The notes beneath the pieces are model-generated. The model was not told the origin of the DNA and searched no databases. It was given only the letters and a program-made list of their open reading frames with translations. From positions 310,001-374,000 of the forward strand of contig NZ_LAJG01000042.1 in assembly GCF_000970455.1 (NCBI RefSeq): a DNA stretch of 64,000 nucleotides. Direction: 5' to 3'. Source of the DNA: Devosia soli. GTDB taxonomy: Bacteria; Pseudomonadota; Alphaproteobacteria; Rhizobiales; Devosiaceae. Within the stretch, counting starts at the first letter, position 1; each line of letters starts with the position of its first letter. Position numbers and translations under genes: made by a program. Below, piece after piece: positions 27,044 through 36,115 of this stretch.

Positions 27044-28369
27044 TCAGCGCAGTCGCTCGACGCTCGGCATCATGGTGTGTGGGGTTACGTCCCGCGCTTC
27101 GACCTCGTCGAGCAGTTTCAGGATTTTTTCGGCATTGTCGATGTGCCGCTGTTCCATGGAAAAATTGAGCGTGACGTAGTCGCGGCCGGGGCAGAAGGTG
27201 CAGATGTTCACCGCCGCATGCCAAGCGCCGCAATAGAGCGGCTCGATCATGCCATGGGTCATTGGTCCATAGGTGCGGTGCGGCGGCACCAGCGTCAGCA
27301 CGATATGCATGCCGCCGTTGAAGCGCCAGAAGCGCTTGTTGGGCAGCGCGGGGATTAGCCGGTTGAGCGTGCGCATGGCCTTGAACATGGCCATGATCAC
27401 CACCTGGAACGAGGTGATGTCCTTCTGCTCGATGCCGGCGACGGTGTTGTCGACGGCGCGAACATAGTCGACGAAGTCGTCCATCACCCTGAATTTGGCT
27501 TCGAGCGCGCGGACGCGAAAGAAGTCGTCGTCGGTATTGTTCCGCTTGGTGTCGAGCATGGTATAGGCAGCGCCGATCACCTTCTTGCTCATCAGTTTTT
27601 CCGCGCCCTCGCCATTGAGCGCATGGGTGACGAGCGCAAACATCAGCGAGCGCTGGCGCACGCCGAGCTTGTTGGCAAGAAGCCTGAGGCGATGGCGCTC
27701 GATGGCGAGCGTCTTGAAACCCCAGGGCTGCTCCTTGGGCGCGAGGATATTGGCGAGAACCAGGTAGATGAAAGCGGTCATTCCGCCGCGCAGGGCACTC
27801 TTGATCCGGTCGAGCAGCGGCAGCTTGTTGGATTTGTTCGATTGCACGCCGTGGCCGGCCGCGGCCGAACGGGTCAACAGCGCTGAATCCGAGCCCTCGA
27901 GAAGCGCGTGGCTCGAGCGGACCTGCAGGACGGCAGCGCGTCCCTCCCCATCCGGACCACCGCGGCGCACCGCCGCCATGACGCGGAACAGCGGCAGGTC
28001 ATCGCGCTCAAAAATGTCGGTCGATTTGCTCAGCCACTTGTCGGGATAGCCATCGAATTCGTCGACCATTTCAACCGAAGTGATGGCATCGAGCATATGC
28101 TTGGGAAACGGCTGGCCCGGCTCTGCGCCGACAAAGCCATGGGTCAGTTGCGGGGCCAGTGCAACCATCTCGGCCACCATGTTCGCCAGCCCGTCCTTGT
28201 CGTAGCTTTCGGTGGAGAAGGCGGTAAAGAAAACCGTGTCCCGGCCCTGATACAGGAACCACTGGAAATCGGTGAATAAGGCTTGAGGATGACGTTTGAC
28301 CGCCGCGTGGGCGAGTGCCAGGGCATCGGCATGTTGCCCCGTAAAACTTGAAGACGAAAAGCTCTTCAC
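27044..28369 (-). CDS. WS/DGAT-like acyltransferase (condensation superfamily), degenerate active-site motif
   Basis: A 441-residue protein resembling bacterial wax ester synthase/diacylglycerol acyltransferases. Evidence is the N-terminal half with LPLFRVMAAV and VRSSHALLEGSDSALLTR, a central hydrophobic stretch (~205-222), and a C-terminal NICTFCPGRDYVTLNFS with a final helix IDNAEKILKLLDEVEA. The catalytic HHxxxDG motif reads SHALLEG, so the first His and the Asp are replaced. It may be a divergent acyltransferase or an inactive homologue. Assignment is by pattern only. Confidence 0.5.
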   Translation of the reverse strand: MKSFSSSSFTGQHADALALAHAAVKRHPQALFTDFQWFLYQGRDTVFFTAFSTESYDKDGLANMVAEMVALAPQLTHGFVGAEPGQPFPKHMLDAITSVEMVDEFDGYPDKWLSKSTDIFERDDLPLFRVMAAVRRGGPDGEGRAAVLQVRSSHALLEGSDSALLTRSAAAGHGVQSNKSNKLPLLDRIKSALRGGMTAFIYLVLANILAPKEQPWGFKTLAIERHRLRLLANKLGVRQRSLMFALVTHALNGEGAEKLMSKKVIGAAYTMLDTKRNNTDDDFFRVRALEAKFRVMDDFVDYVRAVDNTVAGIEQKDITSFQVVIMAMFKAMRTLNRLIPALPNKRFWRFNGGMHIVLTLVPPHRTYGPMTHGMIEPLYCGAWHAAVNICTFCPGRDYVTLNFSMEQRHIDNAEKILKLLDEVEARDVTPHTMMPSVERLR

Positions 28370-28739
28370 TTCAGTTATCCCCCTCGTGCCGCTCCCCCGG
28401 CAGAGACGATCTAAGCGCAGTCTTTTCGACCTCGCAACCTCCCCGACGCGGCCCAGTTAACGCCGACACGCGCAAAACACGCAATTTTGTGGGTCTGTGA
28501 CATTAATCCTGCCCACCCGCCCCCTCCAAATGGACGGGGCGTTGCGCATTCGCAGTTGGCAGAAGCGCTGCAAGACTTTAGAATAGTTCTCGTTTACGCA
28601 GCAGAGTCTGACCTTAGCCCAGGCCCGGCCGCGCGTCGAATTGACCTATGTCAATGCAGCCAGCGCTTCCATAAGTAGGGTGCGATGCAGCCACATTGGC
28701 AATCCTGCTTCCCCACGGCAGGCGCAAAGGAACGGCCCC
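28370..28739. other. Intergenic region between divergent acyltransferase and hemA genes
   Basis: 370 bases without a gene. It carries the promoters of both neighbours and an FNR/FixK-type box at 28641-28654. I see no other structured element; there is a C-rich stretch near 28510-28545. Confidence 0.6.
28641..28654. promoter_or_regulatory. FNR/FixK-type box upstream of hemA
   Basis: TTGACCTATGTCAA, a perfect TTGA-N6-TCAA dyad with GAC/GTC inner bases, 86 bases before the hemA start. Oxygen-responsive FNR/FixK control of ALA synthase is known in other Alphaproteobacteria (Rhodobacter, Bradyrhizobium). Confidence 0.7.
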
Positions 28740-30020
28740 ATGGATTATCGCGGTATTTTTGAGGATGCAGTGGACACGCTGCGGGCGGAAAAGCGCTATC
28801 GCATTTTTGCCGATCTCGAACGTATCGCCGGCCGGTTTCCGAAGGCGCTCTACCGCGACGATGCGGATAATGCGCGCGAGATCACCATCTGGTGCTCCAA
28901 CGATTATCTCGGCATGGGCCAGAACGATAAGGTCGTCAAAGCCATGCAGGAGACGGCCGGCAAGCTCGGCGTCGGCGCCGGCGGCACCCGCAACATTTCG
29001 GGCACCAACCGCCCGCTGGTGGAACTCGAGCGCTCGCTCGCGGACCTGCATCGCAAGGAAGCGGCACTTGTCTTCACTTCGGGCTTCGTGTCCAACGAAG
29101 CGGCGCTTTCGACCATTGCGCGGCTCCTGCCCGATTGCGTGATCTTTTCCGATCAGCTCAACCACGCCTCGATGATCCAGGGCGTGCGCCAGTCGGGTAT
29201 GGAAAAGAAGATTTTCCGGCACAATGACGTCGCGCATCTTCGCGAGTTGCTGAGCCAGGTCGATCGCAAGCGCCCGAAACTGATTGCCTTTGAATCCGTC
29301 TATTCGATGGATGGCGATATCGCGCCGATCAAGGAGATCTGCGATCTCGCCGAGGAATTCGGCGCGCTGACCTATATCGATGAAGTGCATGCCGTGGGCA
29401 TGTATGGGCCGCGCGGTGGCGGCATAGCCGAGCGCGAAGGCCTGATGGAACGCATCGACGTTATCGAGGGTACACTCGCCAAGGGCTTCGGCGTCATGGG
29501 CGGCTATATCGCCGCCAACAAAGCCATCATCGATGCGGTGCGCTCCTATGCGCCCGAATTCATCTTTACCACCGCCCTGCCCCCTGCCCTCTGCGCCGCC
29601 GCGCGCGCCTCGATCGAGCATTTGAAGGGCAATGGTCACGAGCGCATGATGCACCAGCGTCAGGCGCGGCTGACCAAGGCGATCCTTGCCGATGCCGGCC
29701 TGCCGGTCATGGAAACCTCGACCCATATCGTGCCGCTGATCGTGGGCGATGCGCGCGCCGTGAAAGCTGCGAGCGACATGCTGCTCGATAAGCACAATAT
29801 CTATATCCAGCCGATCAACTACCCCACCGTCCCCAAGGGCACCGAGCGGTTGCGGATCACCCCAACCCCGCTCCACACCGACGAGATGATCTTTGAATTG
29901 CGCCATGCGCTCGTCAGCGTCTGGACCAGCCTCGAACTGCCGCGTGAAAAGGCCGATGCGGCGCTGACGGCGTCGAAGCTGACATCGGGCGACCTTACCC
30001 TGCCAAGCCTCGGCGGCTGA
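28740..30020 (+). CDS. hemA: 5-aminolevulinate synthase
   Basis: PLP enzyme condensing glycine and succinyl-CoA to 5-aminolevulinate, first step of heme synthesis in Alphaproteobacteria. From ATG 28740, with AAAGGA upstream, it has 426 residues, about 20 more than the typical length because of a C-terminal extension. Conserved parts: [52 protein letters not shown], and PLP-binding Lys248 in [13 protein letters not shown], the same number as in the Rhodobacter enzyme. Confidence 0.97.
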   Translation: MDYRGIFEDAVDTLRAEKRYRIFADLERIAGRFPKALYRDDADNAREITIWCSNDYLGMGQNDKVVKAMQETAGKLGVGAGGTRNISGTNRPLVELERSLADLHRKEAALVFTSGFVSNEAALSTIARLLPDCVIFSDQLNHASMIQGVRQSGMEKKIFRHNDVAHLRELLSQVDRKRPKLIAFESVYSMDGDIAPIKEICDLAEEFGALTYIDEVHAVGMYGPRGGGIAEREGLMERIDVIEGTLAKGFGVMGGYIAANKAIIDAVRSYAPEFIFTTALPPALCAAARASIEHLKGNGHERMMHQRQARLTKAILADAGLPVMETSTHIVPLIVGDARAVKAASDMLLDKHNIYIQPINYPTVPKGTERLRITPTPLHTDEMIFELRHALVSVWTSLELPREKADAALTASKLTSGDLTLPSLGG

Positions 30021-30045
30021 CGGACCGCCGCGATTCGCCCATTCA

Positions 30046-30069
30046 ATCCCCGCTCCGGCGGGGATTTTT
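30046..30069 (+). terminator. Terminator after hemA
   Basis: Perfect 8-base stem ATCCCCGC / GCGGGGAT with TCCG loop, running into TTTTT. Confidence 0.9.
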
Positions 30070-30133
30070 GTTGGCGGCACACCACGGCCGAACACACCCT
30101 CGTCAAGCCCAGCAAAAGGCCAAAATGTTAACG

Positions 30134-30151
30134 GCGACAAATATTTGTCGC
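30134..30151. promoter_or_regulatory. Perfect 18-bp palindrome upstream of GNAT gene
   Basis: GCGACAAATATTTGTCGC is a perfect inverted repeat, 158 bases before the GNAT start. A second dyad GTCCCATTGGGAC lies at 30190-30202. Likely an operator of an unidentified regulator. Confidence 0.45.
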
Positions 30152-30309
30152 GATGCATCCCTCTGCGTTTTCCGGCGTTGTGGACCCAAGTCCCATTGGG
30201 ACGGGGGCAGACGCGCGCGGGCGAAGCGGCCGGATTTATCCAGCCGTCATTCGACTCGCGCATATCTGTCGCCGCCCGGTTGGCAGGTATTTGTTTTCTG
30301 GATGTCTCT

Positions 30310-30828
30310 ATGCCTCCTCACTATGTAGCGTTCAGAACGGCCACCGCGGCTGACGTCCCGGCCATCCGTTCTCTCGTGCGTGCTGCCTATGCCAAGTGGA
30401 CGCCCGTCATCGGCCGCGAGCCACGGCCCATGCTGATCGACTATTCCGAGGCTATCCACGATTTCCGTTTCGATCTCCTGACGGTCGATGGCCAGCTTGC
30501 TGGCGTGCTGCAGACCTGCCCCTGTGCCGATCACCTGTGGATCGAGAACCTTGCCGTCCATCCCCATCACCAGCGCCGCGGCCATGGCCAGTCGCTGCTC
30601 ATTCTTGCCGAGCAGCTTGCCCGCCATGCCGAACTCGACGCAATGCGCCTGCTGACCAATGCGGCCTTTGCCAGCAATGTCACGCTTTACCAAAAGCTCG
30701 GCTACGAGGTTGAGCAGACCGAACCCTTCATGGGCGGCACAACGCTCTACATGACGCGGCGGCTGACTCCCTCCATTCCCATTCGCCCAGCGCATGGCTG
30801 GAATAACCAGACCCGCACTACCGCTTGA
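30310..30828 (+). CDS. GNAT-family N-acetyltransferase
   Basis: A 172-residue acetyltransferase from ATG 30310 (MPPHYVAFRTATAADVPAIR). The acetyl-CoA motif A is VHPHHQRRGHGQSLL (~82-96), with LWIENLAV before it, and motif B NVTLYQKLGYEVEQ follows. The substrate is unknown. An in-frame extension upstream lacks homology. The next small gene begins about 70 bases downstream. Confidence 0.88.
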   Translation: MPPHYVAFRTATAADVPAIRSLVRAAYAKWTPVIGREPRPMLIDYSEAIHDFRFDLLTVDGQLAGVLQTCPCADHLWIENLAVHPHHQRRGHGQSLLILAEQLARHAELDAMRLLTNAAFASNVTLYQKLGYEVEQTEPFMGGTTLYMTRRLTPSIPIRPAHGWNNQTRTTA

Positions 30829-30898
30829 GCCCGATGAGGATCATTTAGGGTGCATGGAAGCGATCCGGGATGGTTCCGGGTCCGGCAAGGAGACCACC

Positions 30899-31072
30899 AT
30901 GAGCACCCCCCGCAAGAACAAGTTCTTTGCGACCCTCGACACTTTCGTCACCGTATTCGGCAGCGCTGCTGCTGTGTCGGCGGCGGTCGAAGGGGGCCGG
31001 GTGCCCAAGGCTAAGCACCTCCGGACCCTCGGGATTGAACCCCAGTCCTTCCGCTCGATCGGCAAGCTGTAA
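30899..31072 (+). CDS. Small conserved-looking protein, unknown
   Basis: A 57-residue protein from ATG 30899, with AAGGAG 6 bases upstream. It reads MSTPRKNKFFATLDTFVTVF, a small Ala/Val-rich middle (GSAAAVSAAVEGGRVP) and a C-terminal LRTLGIEPQSFRSIGKL. Similar small proteins with a 'LGI-P-F' ending occur in rhizobia as far as I recall; no function is known. It is followed by a strong bidirectional terminator. Confidence 0.7.
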   Translation: MSTPRKNKFFATLDTFVTVFGSAAAVSAAVEGGRVPKAKHLRTLGIEPQSFRSIGKL

Positions 31073-31130
31073 GCCGCGCGGGGCGCCAGCCTCCTCCCTC
31101 GGCGACCCGCTGCGCCAGCAGCCGACACAG

Positions 31131-31177
31131 AAAGCCCGGATGCCAGCTCCCTCCCTGGCATCCGGGCTTTTCTTTTG
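31131..31177. terminator. Strong bidirectional terminator
   Basis: A 16-base perfect stem AAAGCCCGGATGCCAG / CTGGCATCCGGGCTTT with an 8-base loop, then TTCTTTT. It separates the small gene from the convergent GGDEF-EAL gene. Confidence 0.95.
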
Positions 31178-31218
31178 CTGACTTTTCGGCATTTAGCCAT
31201 GCATTGAAGGCATGGCTT

Positions 31219-33063
31219 TTACGCGCTTCGCCGCGCCAGGTCGGATCGATCGACGAGAGGTTGCCCGAATTGGGCGAGGAGCGCGGTGCAGTCCGCAGCC
31301 GAAACCGCAGGCGAATAGAGATAGCCCTGGCCAAGCCGCGCACCGAACCGGCGCAGAATTTCGGCCTGCGCTTCGGTCTCGACCCCTTCGGCCACGACGC
31401 GCATGCCGAGCTTCTTGACGATATCGATCAGGCCCGAAACCACCGTGTCGCTCTTTTCATCGTCCGAAAGCCGCGCGGTAAACGAGCGGTCGATCTTGAC
31501 GATATCCACCGGGAAGCTGAGCAGATGCGTTAGCGAGGCATATCCCGTGCCGAAATCGTCGAGCGCCACCAGGATGCCGCGCTCGCGCAGCGCCTCGACG
31601 GCATGGGGCACGAGATTGTCGCTGCCGCCCATGAAGACGCCCTCGTTGACCTCGAGGATAATGTGGCTCAACGGCACATTGGCCCGACCGAAGATATCGA
31701 TGATCCGCTCGGCGAGGTCCCCGCGCAGAAAATCGCCAGTCGTGACGTTGACCCCGACATGCTGGAAATTGATGCGCGCGTCGAGCCAGCCGCGCATGTC
31801 GCGCGCCACCTGCTCCAAAATCTTTCCGGTAACCTCATAGGCAATACGCGGATCGGCAAGCGCAGTGTGGAATTCTCCCGCCGAAACGACACGATCCCCA
31901 ATGCGCAGGCGCGCCAAGGCTTCGAGCCCGACGATCTCCCTGCTCGCGAGATTGACGATGGGTTGGTAGTGCGGCTCGATCCGACCCTCGAGCAGCGCCT
32001 GGTCGAGCTGGCGGACGAGCGCGATGCGATGCGTCATGTCGGTGCGCAGGCCCAATTCAAACGCCATATAGCCGCCCCGGCGTACGGTCTTGGCGTGATA
32101 GAGCGCGAAATCGGCATTTTGGCTCAACGTATTGGCGTCGTCGCCATCGAGCCCGAAAACGGCACCGCCCATGGTGACATGGGCTTCAAAGGACTGGCTC
32201 TGCATCTCGACCATGCCCGTTGCCGCGTCGCTGGTCAGCGCCGCCCAATGCTCGAGCATGTCATGGCCATCGCAGCCGCGCGCGATGATGGCGAATTCGT
32301 CTCCGCCGAGGCGGCAGGGAATAAGCGCGGGACTGACGGCACTGAGGCGCGCGCCCACCGCCGCGATCAGCCGATCGCCTGCTGCGTGCCCGATCGTGTC
32401 ATTGACCGATTTGAGATGATCGATATCGAGAAGGATAAGCCCGAACGGCACCTGGGCGTCGATATGCTCGTCGAGCAACTGGTTGAAGCGCGCTCGATTG
32501 GGCAGGCCCGTCAGCACATCGAAATAGGCAAGGCGAAAGTTACGCTCGCGAATGCGCTCGTGTTCGATGGCCAGCGCGCACATATGGACGCAGGTTTCAA
32601 CGATATCGCGTTCGAACCGGGTCGGGCCGCGCGTCGTCGGAAAATAAAAGGCGAAGGTGCCGATGACCCGGCCGGATGGACTGCGGATCGGGGTTGACCA
32701 GCAGGCGAGAAAAGCGAGCGGCAGAGCAAGGTCCCTGTAGGCTTCCCAGAGCGGGTCGGTGGCAATGTCGGTCACCACCACTTCTTCGTTGCGGAAGGCC
32801 GCCGTGCCGCAGGAGCCGGATTTCGGCCCGGCGACGAGGCCGTCGATCGCATGCAGATAGGCCTCAGGAACACTTACAGAAGCCAGGTGATGCAGCGTTT
32901 CCCTTTCATCGACGAGCAGGATCGAGCAGACGACGCCGGGAGCGAGTTGCTGGGCGCGCTGGCAGACAAGGCGGCCGATGGCCGGCAGGGTTTCGCCCTG
33001 GGCCACCGCCTCCAGTATTTCGGTCTGCAGCCTTAGGAGCTGCTCCGTCTCTGCACCGGTCAT
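31219..33063 (-). CDS. GAF-GGDEF-EAL c-di-GMP turnover protein
   Basis: A 614-residue cytoplasmic protein from ATG 33063 (GGGAG 7 bases upstream). GAF domain (~25-160), GGDEF domain (~170-335) with an intact RLGGDEFAI motif, then EAL domain (~355-600) with GLEALARL, EVNEGVF, DDFGTGYASL, KIDRSF and EGVET. Both catalytic signatures look intact, so it may make and degrade c-di-GMP, or one domain may control the other. The GAF ligand is unknown. Confidence 0.95.
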   Translation of the reverse strand: MTGAETEQLLRLQTEILEAVAQGETLPAIGRLVCQRAQQLAPGVVCSILLVDERETLHHLASVSVPEAYLHAIDGLVAGPKSGSCGTAAFRNEEVVVTDIATDPLWEAYRDLALPLAFLACWSTPIRSPSGRVIGTFAFYFPTTRGPTRFERDIVETCVHMCALAIEHERIRERNFRLAYFDVLTGLPNRARFNQLLDEHIDAQVPFGLILLDIDHLKSVNDTIGHAAGDRLIAAVGARLSAVSPALIPCRLGGDEFAIIARGCDGHDMLEHWAALTSDAATGMVEMQSQSFEAHVTMGGAVFGLDGDDANTLSQNADFALYHAKTVRRGGYMAFELGLRTDMTHRIALVRQLDQALLEGRIEPHYQPIVNLASREIVGLEALARLRIGDRVVSAGEFHTALADPRIAYEVTGKILEQVARDMRGWLDARINFQHVGVNVTTGDFLRGDLAERIIDIFGRANVPLSHIILEVNEGVFMGGSDNLVPHAVEALRERGILVALDDFGTGYASLTHLLSFPVDIVKIDRSFTARLSDDEKSDTVVSGLIDIVKKLGMRVVAEGVETEAQAEILRRFGARLGQGYLYSPAVSAADCTALLAQFGQPLVDRSDLARRSA

Positions 33064-33186
33064 TGCCGTCTCCCTAAGGGACTGCACCTATCAATGCGCG
33101 CTTGGCCGTAAGGGGAGCTTCCCGGATAGCCGATCAATTGATTCAAATCGTCTCTAATTGACGTTCATGGCCTGCAGTTGACGGAC

Positions 33187-33198
33187 CTATAGCTATAG
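33187..33198. promoter_or_regulatory. Candidate ArsR-family operator
   Basis: CTATAGCTATAG, a perfect 12-bp palindrome, followed by repeated CTAT/ATAG words up to the ATG at 33237. Its position 40 bases before an ArsR-type gene suggests autoregulation. Confidence 0.4.
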
Positions 33199-33236
33199 AG
33201 CTATCAATAAACCCATAGCCATCGAGGTATCGATCT

Positions 33237-33560
33237 ATGCAGCAGGCGGCTGACATATTGTTCAAAGCTCTCTCGGATCCAACGCGCCGCGCGCTCTTCG
33301 AGCGCCTTTGCCGCGAAGGCGAGCGGACGGTCGGCACTCTGACCGAAGGCGCTGGGGTCTCGCAGCCGGTCGTTTCAAAGCATCTTGGCGTCTTGCGCGA
33401 GGCGGGCCTCGTGCGCGGTCGCATCGACGGACGCCTCACCCACTATAGCGCCCAGCTTGGTGCGCTGGCCCCGCTCGTTGACTGGACGCGCGACATGGCC
33501 CGTTTCTGGGAAGGCCGCTTCGACGCACTGGATGATCTTTTGAAGAGGATGGACCAGTGA
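33237..33560 (+). CDS. ArsR-family HTH transcriptional regulator
   Basis: A 107-residue winged-helix protein: LFKALSDPTRRALFERLCRE, then recognition region GAGVSQPVVSKHLGVLREAGLV and the wing GRLTHYS. There is no metal-binding ELCVCDL motif, so it belongs to the SdpR/non-metal group usually linked to SRPBCC proteins. It heads an operon with DUF1801 and SRPBCC genes. An 84-base mini-frame lies between it and the next gene and looks like spacer. Confidence 0.93.
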   Translation: MQQAADILFKALSDPTRRALFERLCREGERTVGTLTEGAGVSQPVVSKHLGVLREAGLVRGRIDGRLTHYSAQLGALAPLVDWTRDMARFWEGRFDALDDLLKRMDQ

Positions 33561-33651
33561 CGACGCCCGTCAAAAAGAGCGCCGCGCGGCGCAGTGGAGG
33601 ACGCTCGATGACAAACCCGTTGCCCGACGAAACGATGTGAGAAGAAAAACC

Positions 33652-34044
33652 ATGAGCAAGACCAATCCGGCCACTGGCCCCGCCTCGGAAAACATCGACA
33701 AGCGCATCGCCGAGCTGGGCGGCTGGCGCGGCGAAACGCTGGCGAAAATCCGGGCTCTCATAAAAAGGGCCGATCCTGAGGTGGTCGAAGAGTGGAAGTG
33801 GGACAATCCCGTCTGGTCCCATGGCGGCATCATCTGCACGGGCGAAGCCTATAAGGCCGCCGTGAAGACAACCTTTGCAAAAGGCGCAGCCCTTCCTGAT
33901 CCTACCGGGCTCTTCAATTCGAGCCTTGGCGGCGGCACCCGGCGGGCGATCGATTTTCGCCAAGGGGAAAGCTTTGACGAGGATGCTTTCGTCGCGCTGA
34001 TCCGCGCCGCTGTCGCCCATAACCTTGCAGGCAAGACGCCATGA
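33652..34044 (+). CDS. DUF1801 domain protein
   Basis: A 130-residue protein from ATG 33652. It has WRGETLAKIRALIKRADPEV and VEEWKWDNPVWSHGGIICTG, followed by KTTFAKGAAL, the signature pattern of the DUF1801/YdhG-like family. Function unknown. It overlaps the SRPBCC gene by 4 bases, and such genes often sit with ArsR and SRPBCC partners. Confidence 0.9.
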   Translation: MSKTNPATGPASENIDKRIAELGGWRGETLAKIRALIKRADPEVVEEWKWDNPVWSHGGIICTGEAYKAAVKTTFAKGAALPDPTGLFNSSLGGGTRRAIDFRQGESFDEDAFVALIRAAVAHNLAGKTP

Positions 34045-34442
34045 CCGAGGAAATCCGCACCGTCGTCATCGAGCGCGATTTTGCCCATCGCCCGGAAAAG
34101 CTCTGGCGCGCCTTGACCCAGCCGCACCTGATTGCCGAATGGCTGATGAAGAGCGACTTTGCGCCCCAGCTTGGCCATACCTTCCAATTTCGCGGCGAGT
34201 GGGGTTCGGTCGATTGTATCGTCAAGGAAATCGAGCCGCAAAGGCGCCTCGCCTACAGCTGGAACGCGCTTGGCCTTGAAAGTACGGTGACCTGGACTCT
34301 GACACCGACCGGTTCCGGCACACAGCTGCGCATGGAACAGACCGGGTTCAAACCGGACCAGAGCCAAGCCTATCACGGTGCGCGCACCGGCTGGAAACGC
34401 TTCCTCGACAATCTGGAGACTGTCCTCGCCCGGCACGACTGA
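34041..34442 (+). CDS. SRPBCC (AHSA1-like) ligand-binding domain protein
   Basis: A 133-residue helix-grip protein: IERDFAHRPEKLWRALTQPH, LIAEWLMKSDF, RLAYSWNALGL, WTLTPTGSGTQLRMEQTGF and GWKRFLDNLETVL are the usual elements of the AHSA1/START-like group. Binds an unknown hydrophobic ligand. Last gene of the ArsR operon. Confidence 0.92.
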   Translation: MTEEIRTVVIERDFAHRPEKLWRALTQPHLIAEWLMKSDFAPQLGHTFQFRGEWGSVDCIVKEIEPQRRLAYSWNALGLESTVTWTLTPTGSGTQLRMEQTGFKPDQSQAYHGARTGWKRFLDNLETVLARHD

Positions 34443-34540
34443 CAGCCTTTTTTTGAACGGACTGGAACCTATCGGCTTCCCATGCATTTGTGGGCTGGGG
34501 AGAATCCGTTTGCAGAAGGGGCAGTCGGTTGGGGGGACAA

Positions 34541-36112
34541 GTGCCAATTAAGGCGGGCTGGGCCGCATCGCGCTCGATCCAGCTCACCATTGGCTTGATG
34601 CTCACGGCACTTCTGCTCTTTGTGGCGCTGCTGATCTATTTCTTCTCCCTTGCGGCAAACCAGACGCAGGCGCGGGTCGAAGAGCGCTCCTTGGCGGCTT
34701 CGCAGGTTGTCGCCACCAATGCCTACTGGATTACCGAACTCGCCAACCAGACGCTGCGACGCGTCGATGCCGCCTTGGGCCCGGCACTGACCGGCACGGA
34801 TGCGACCATCGAATCGGTGCTCGATGGCCTGCCCGATGCCGCCGAAACCTATGTCATCGATGCCAATGCCAATACCATCTTCTCGACCGTGCCCGATGCC
34901 AGCCGGGTCTCGGTGGCCGATAGGGAATACTTTTCGGCGCTGCGCGATGGCGCGTCCTTTTATGTCTCGCCGCTTCTTCAAAGCCGCATCACCAACGACA
35001 TCATTTTCGTCTTCAGCAAACGCGTGATGCGCAACGGCCAGTTTGCCGGCGCCATCATGATTTCGTTTTCCGAATCCCTTCTCGCCGACCTTCTCGAAAC
35101 GCTGGACCTGCCGCCCGGCTCCACTGTCAGTTTCGTGCGCGACGACGGGCAGTTGATGGCCCGCAGCCCCTCGGCTGGTCAGGGGGTGGATCTGGCTAAA
35201 AGTGTGCTTTTCACCACCTATCTGCCCCACGCGCCGTCCGGCACCTATAGTTCCCCGTCCTCGCCCGTCGATGGCATTTCCCGCGTCGTCTCCTATCGCC
35301 GCGTGCCGCAGACGGAGATCATTGCCATTGCTTCGGTTGCCGCCGACCCGTCCTGGCAAAACCTTTATACTGCAACCTGGACGCTGCTGCTGATCGTCTC
35401 GCCGGTCCTGCTCGGGCTCGTCGTCGGCTGCTGGTGGATCGTCAAGCTGCTCCGCGATGGCGCTGCGCGCAACCAGCAACTCCAGGAATCGGTCGATCTC
35501 AACACCATGCTCTTTCGCGAGATTCATCACCGCGTGAAGAACAATCTCGCTTCGATCCAGGCGCTGGTGCGCATGCAGGATATTCCCAAGGAGGCCAAGC
35601 GCGATCTCGAAAGCCGCTTTGCCGCAATGGCAGCCATGCACGAGCACATCTACAAGCATGATCGCTATGAAGACATCAACGCGGCCGATTTCATCCCTGC
35701 CGTGATGGGCAAGGTGCTGCAGGCCTATGGCGTCGACGTCGAGACCCACTATGCGCTCGAAAATGTCGCGGTCGATCGCGACCATGCAACGCCGCTGGCG
35801 CTACTGCTCAGCGAACTGGCGACCAATAGCTGCAAATATGCCTTCCAAAATGGCCAGAAGGCGGAAATCCGCGTGTCGCTCGGCTTCGACGCAGAGCAAA
35901 AGGCCAAGCTCGTTTTCCGCGACAATGGCGTTGGCCTGCCCGAAGAGCTGCCCAATTCAAGCATGGGTATGCGCATCATTCGCGGCGCCGTGGGCCAGAT
36001 GGAGGGCGATTATGCCTTCACTTCCGACCATGGCGCGGTCTTTACCGCCCACCTCCGCCTGACGCCGGACGGGCGATCGGCAACGCCCATCCGCTCAGAA
36101 GACACCGACTGA
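34541..36112 (+). CDS. Sensor histidine kinase, HisKA_2 family with Cache sensor
   Basis: A 523-residue membrane kinase from GTG 34541, with GGGGGA 4 bases upstream. TM1 (~12-35), a periplasmic double-Cache-like domain (~40-275, including DREYFSALRDGASFYVSPLL), TM2 (~288-308), then a HisKA_2 domain with His in FREIHHRVKNNLASIQALV and an HWE-like ATPase domain (LALLLSELATNSCKYAF, DNGVGLPEEL, GMRII). No regulator is adjacent. Kinases of this class often feed the PhyR general stress pathway, but that link is inference. Confidence 0.9.
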   Translation: MPIKAGWAASRSIQLTIGLMLTALLLFVALLIYFFSLAANQTQARVEERSLAASQVVATNAYWITELANQTLRRVDAALGPALTGTDATIESVLDGLPDAAETYVIDANANTIFSTVPDASRVSVADREYFSALRDGASFYVSPLLQSRITNDIIFVFSKRVMRNGQFAGAIMISFSESLLADLLETLDLPPGSTVSFVRDDGQLMARSPSAGQGVDLAKSVLFTTYLPHAPSGTYSSPSSPVDGISRVVSYRRVPQTEIIAIASVAADPSWQNLYTATWTLLLIVSPVLLGLVVGCWWIVKLLRDGAARNQQLQESVDLNTMLFREIHHRVKNNLASIQALVRMQDIPKEAKRDLESRFAAMAAMHEHIYKHDRYEDINAADFIPAVMGKVLQAYGVDVETHYALENVAVDRDHATPLALLLSELATNSCKYAFQNGQKAEIRVSLGFDAEQKAKLVFRDNGVGLPEELPNSSMGMRIIRGAVGQMEGDYAFTSDHGAVFTAHLRLTPDGRSATPIRSEDTD

Positions 36113-36115
36113 CCT

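Noticed and set aside
33557..33640. A 27-residue frame between the ArsR and DUF1801 genes
   Set aside because: It overlaps the ArsR stop but has no recognisable sequence, and DUF1801 has its own start; probably spacer.
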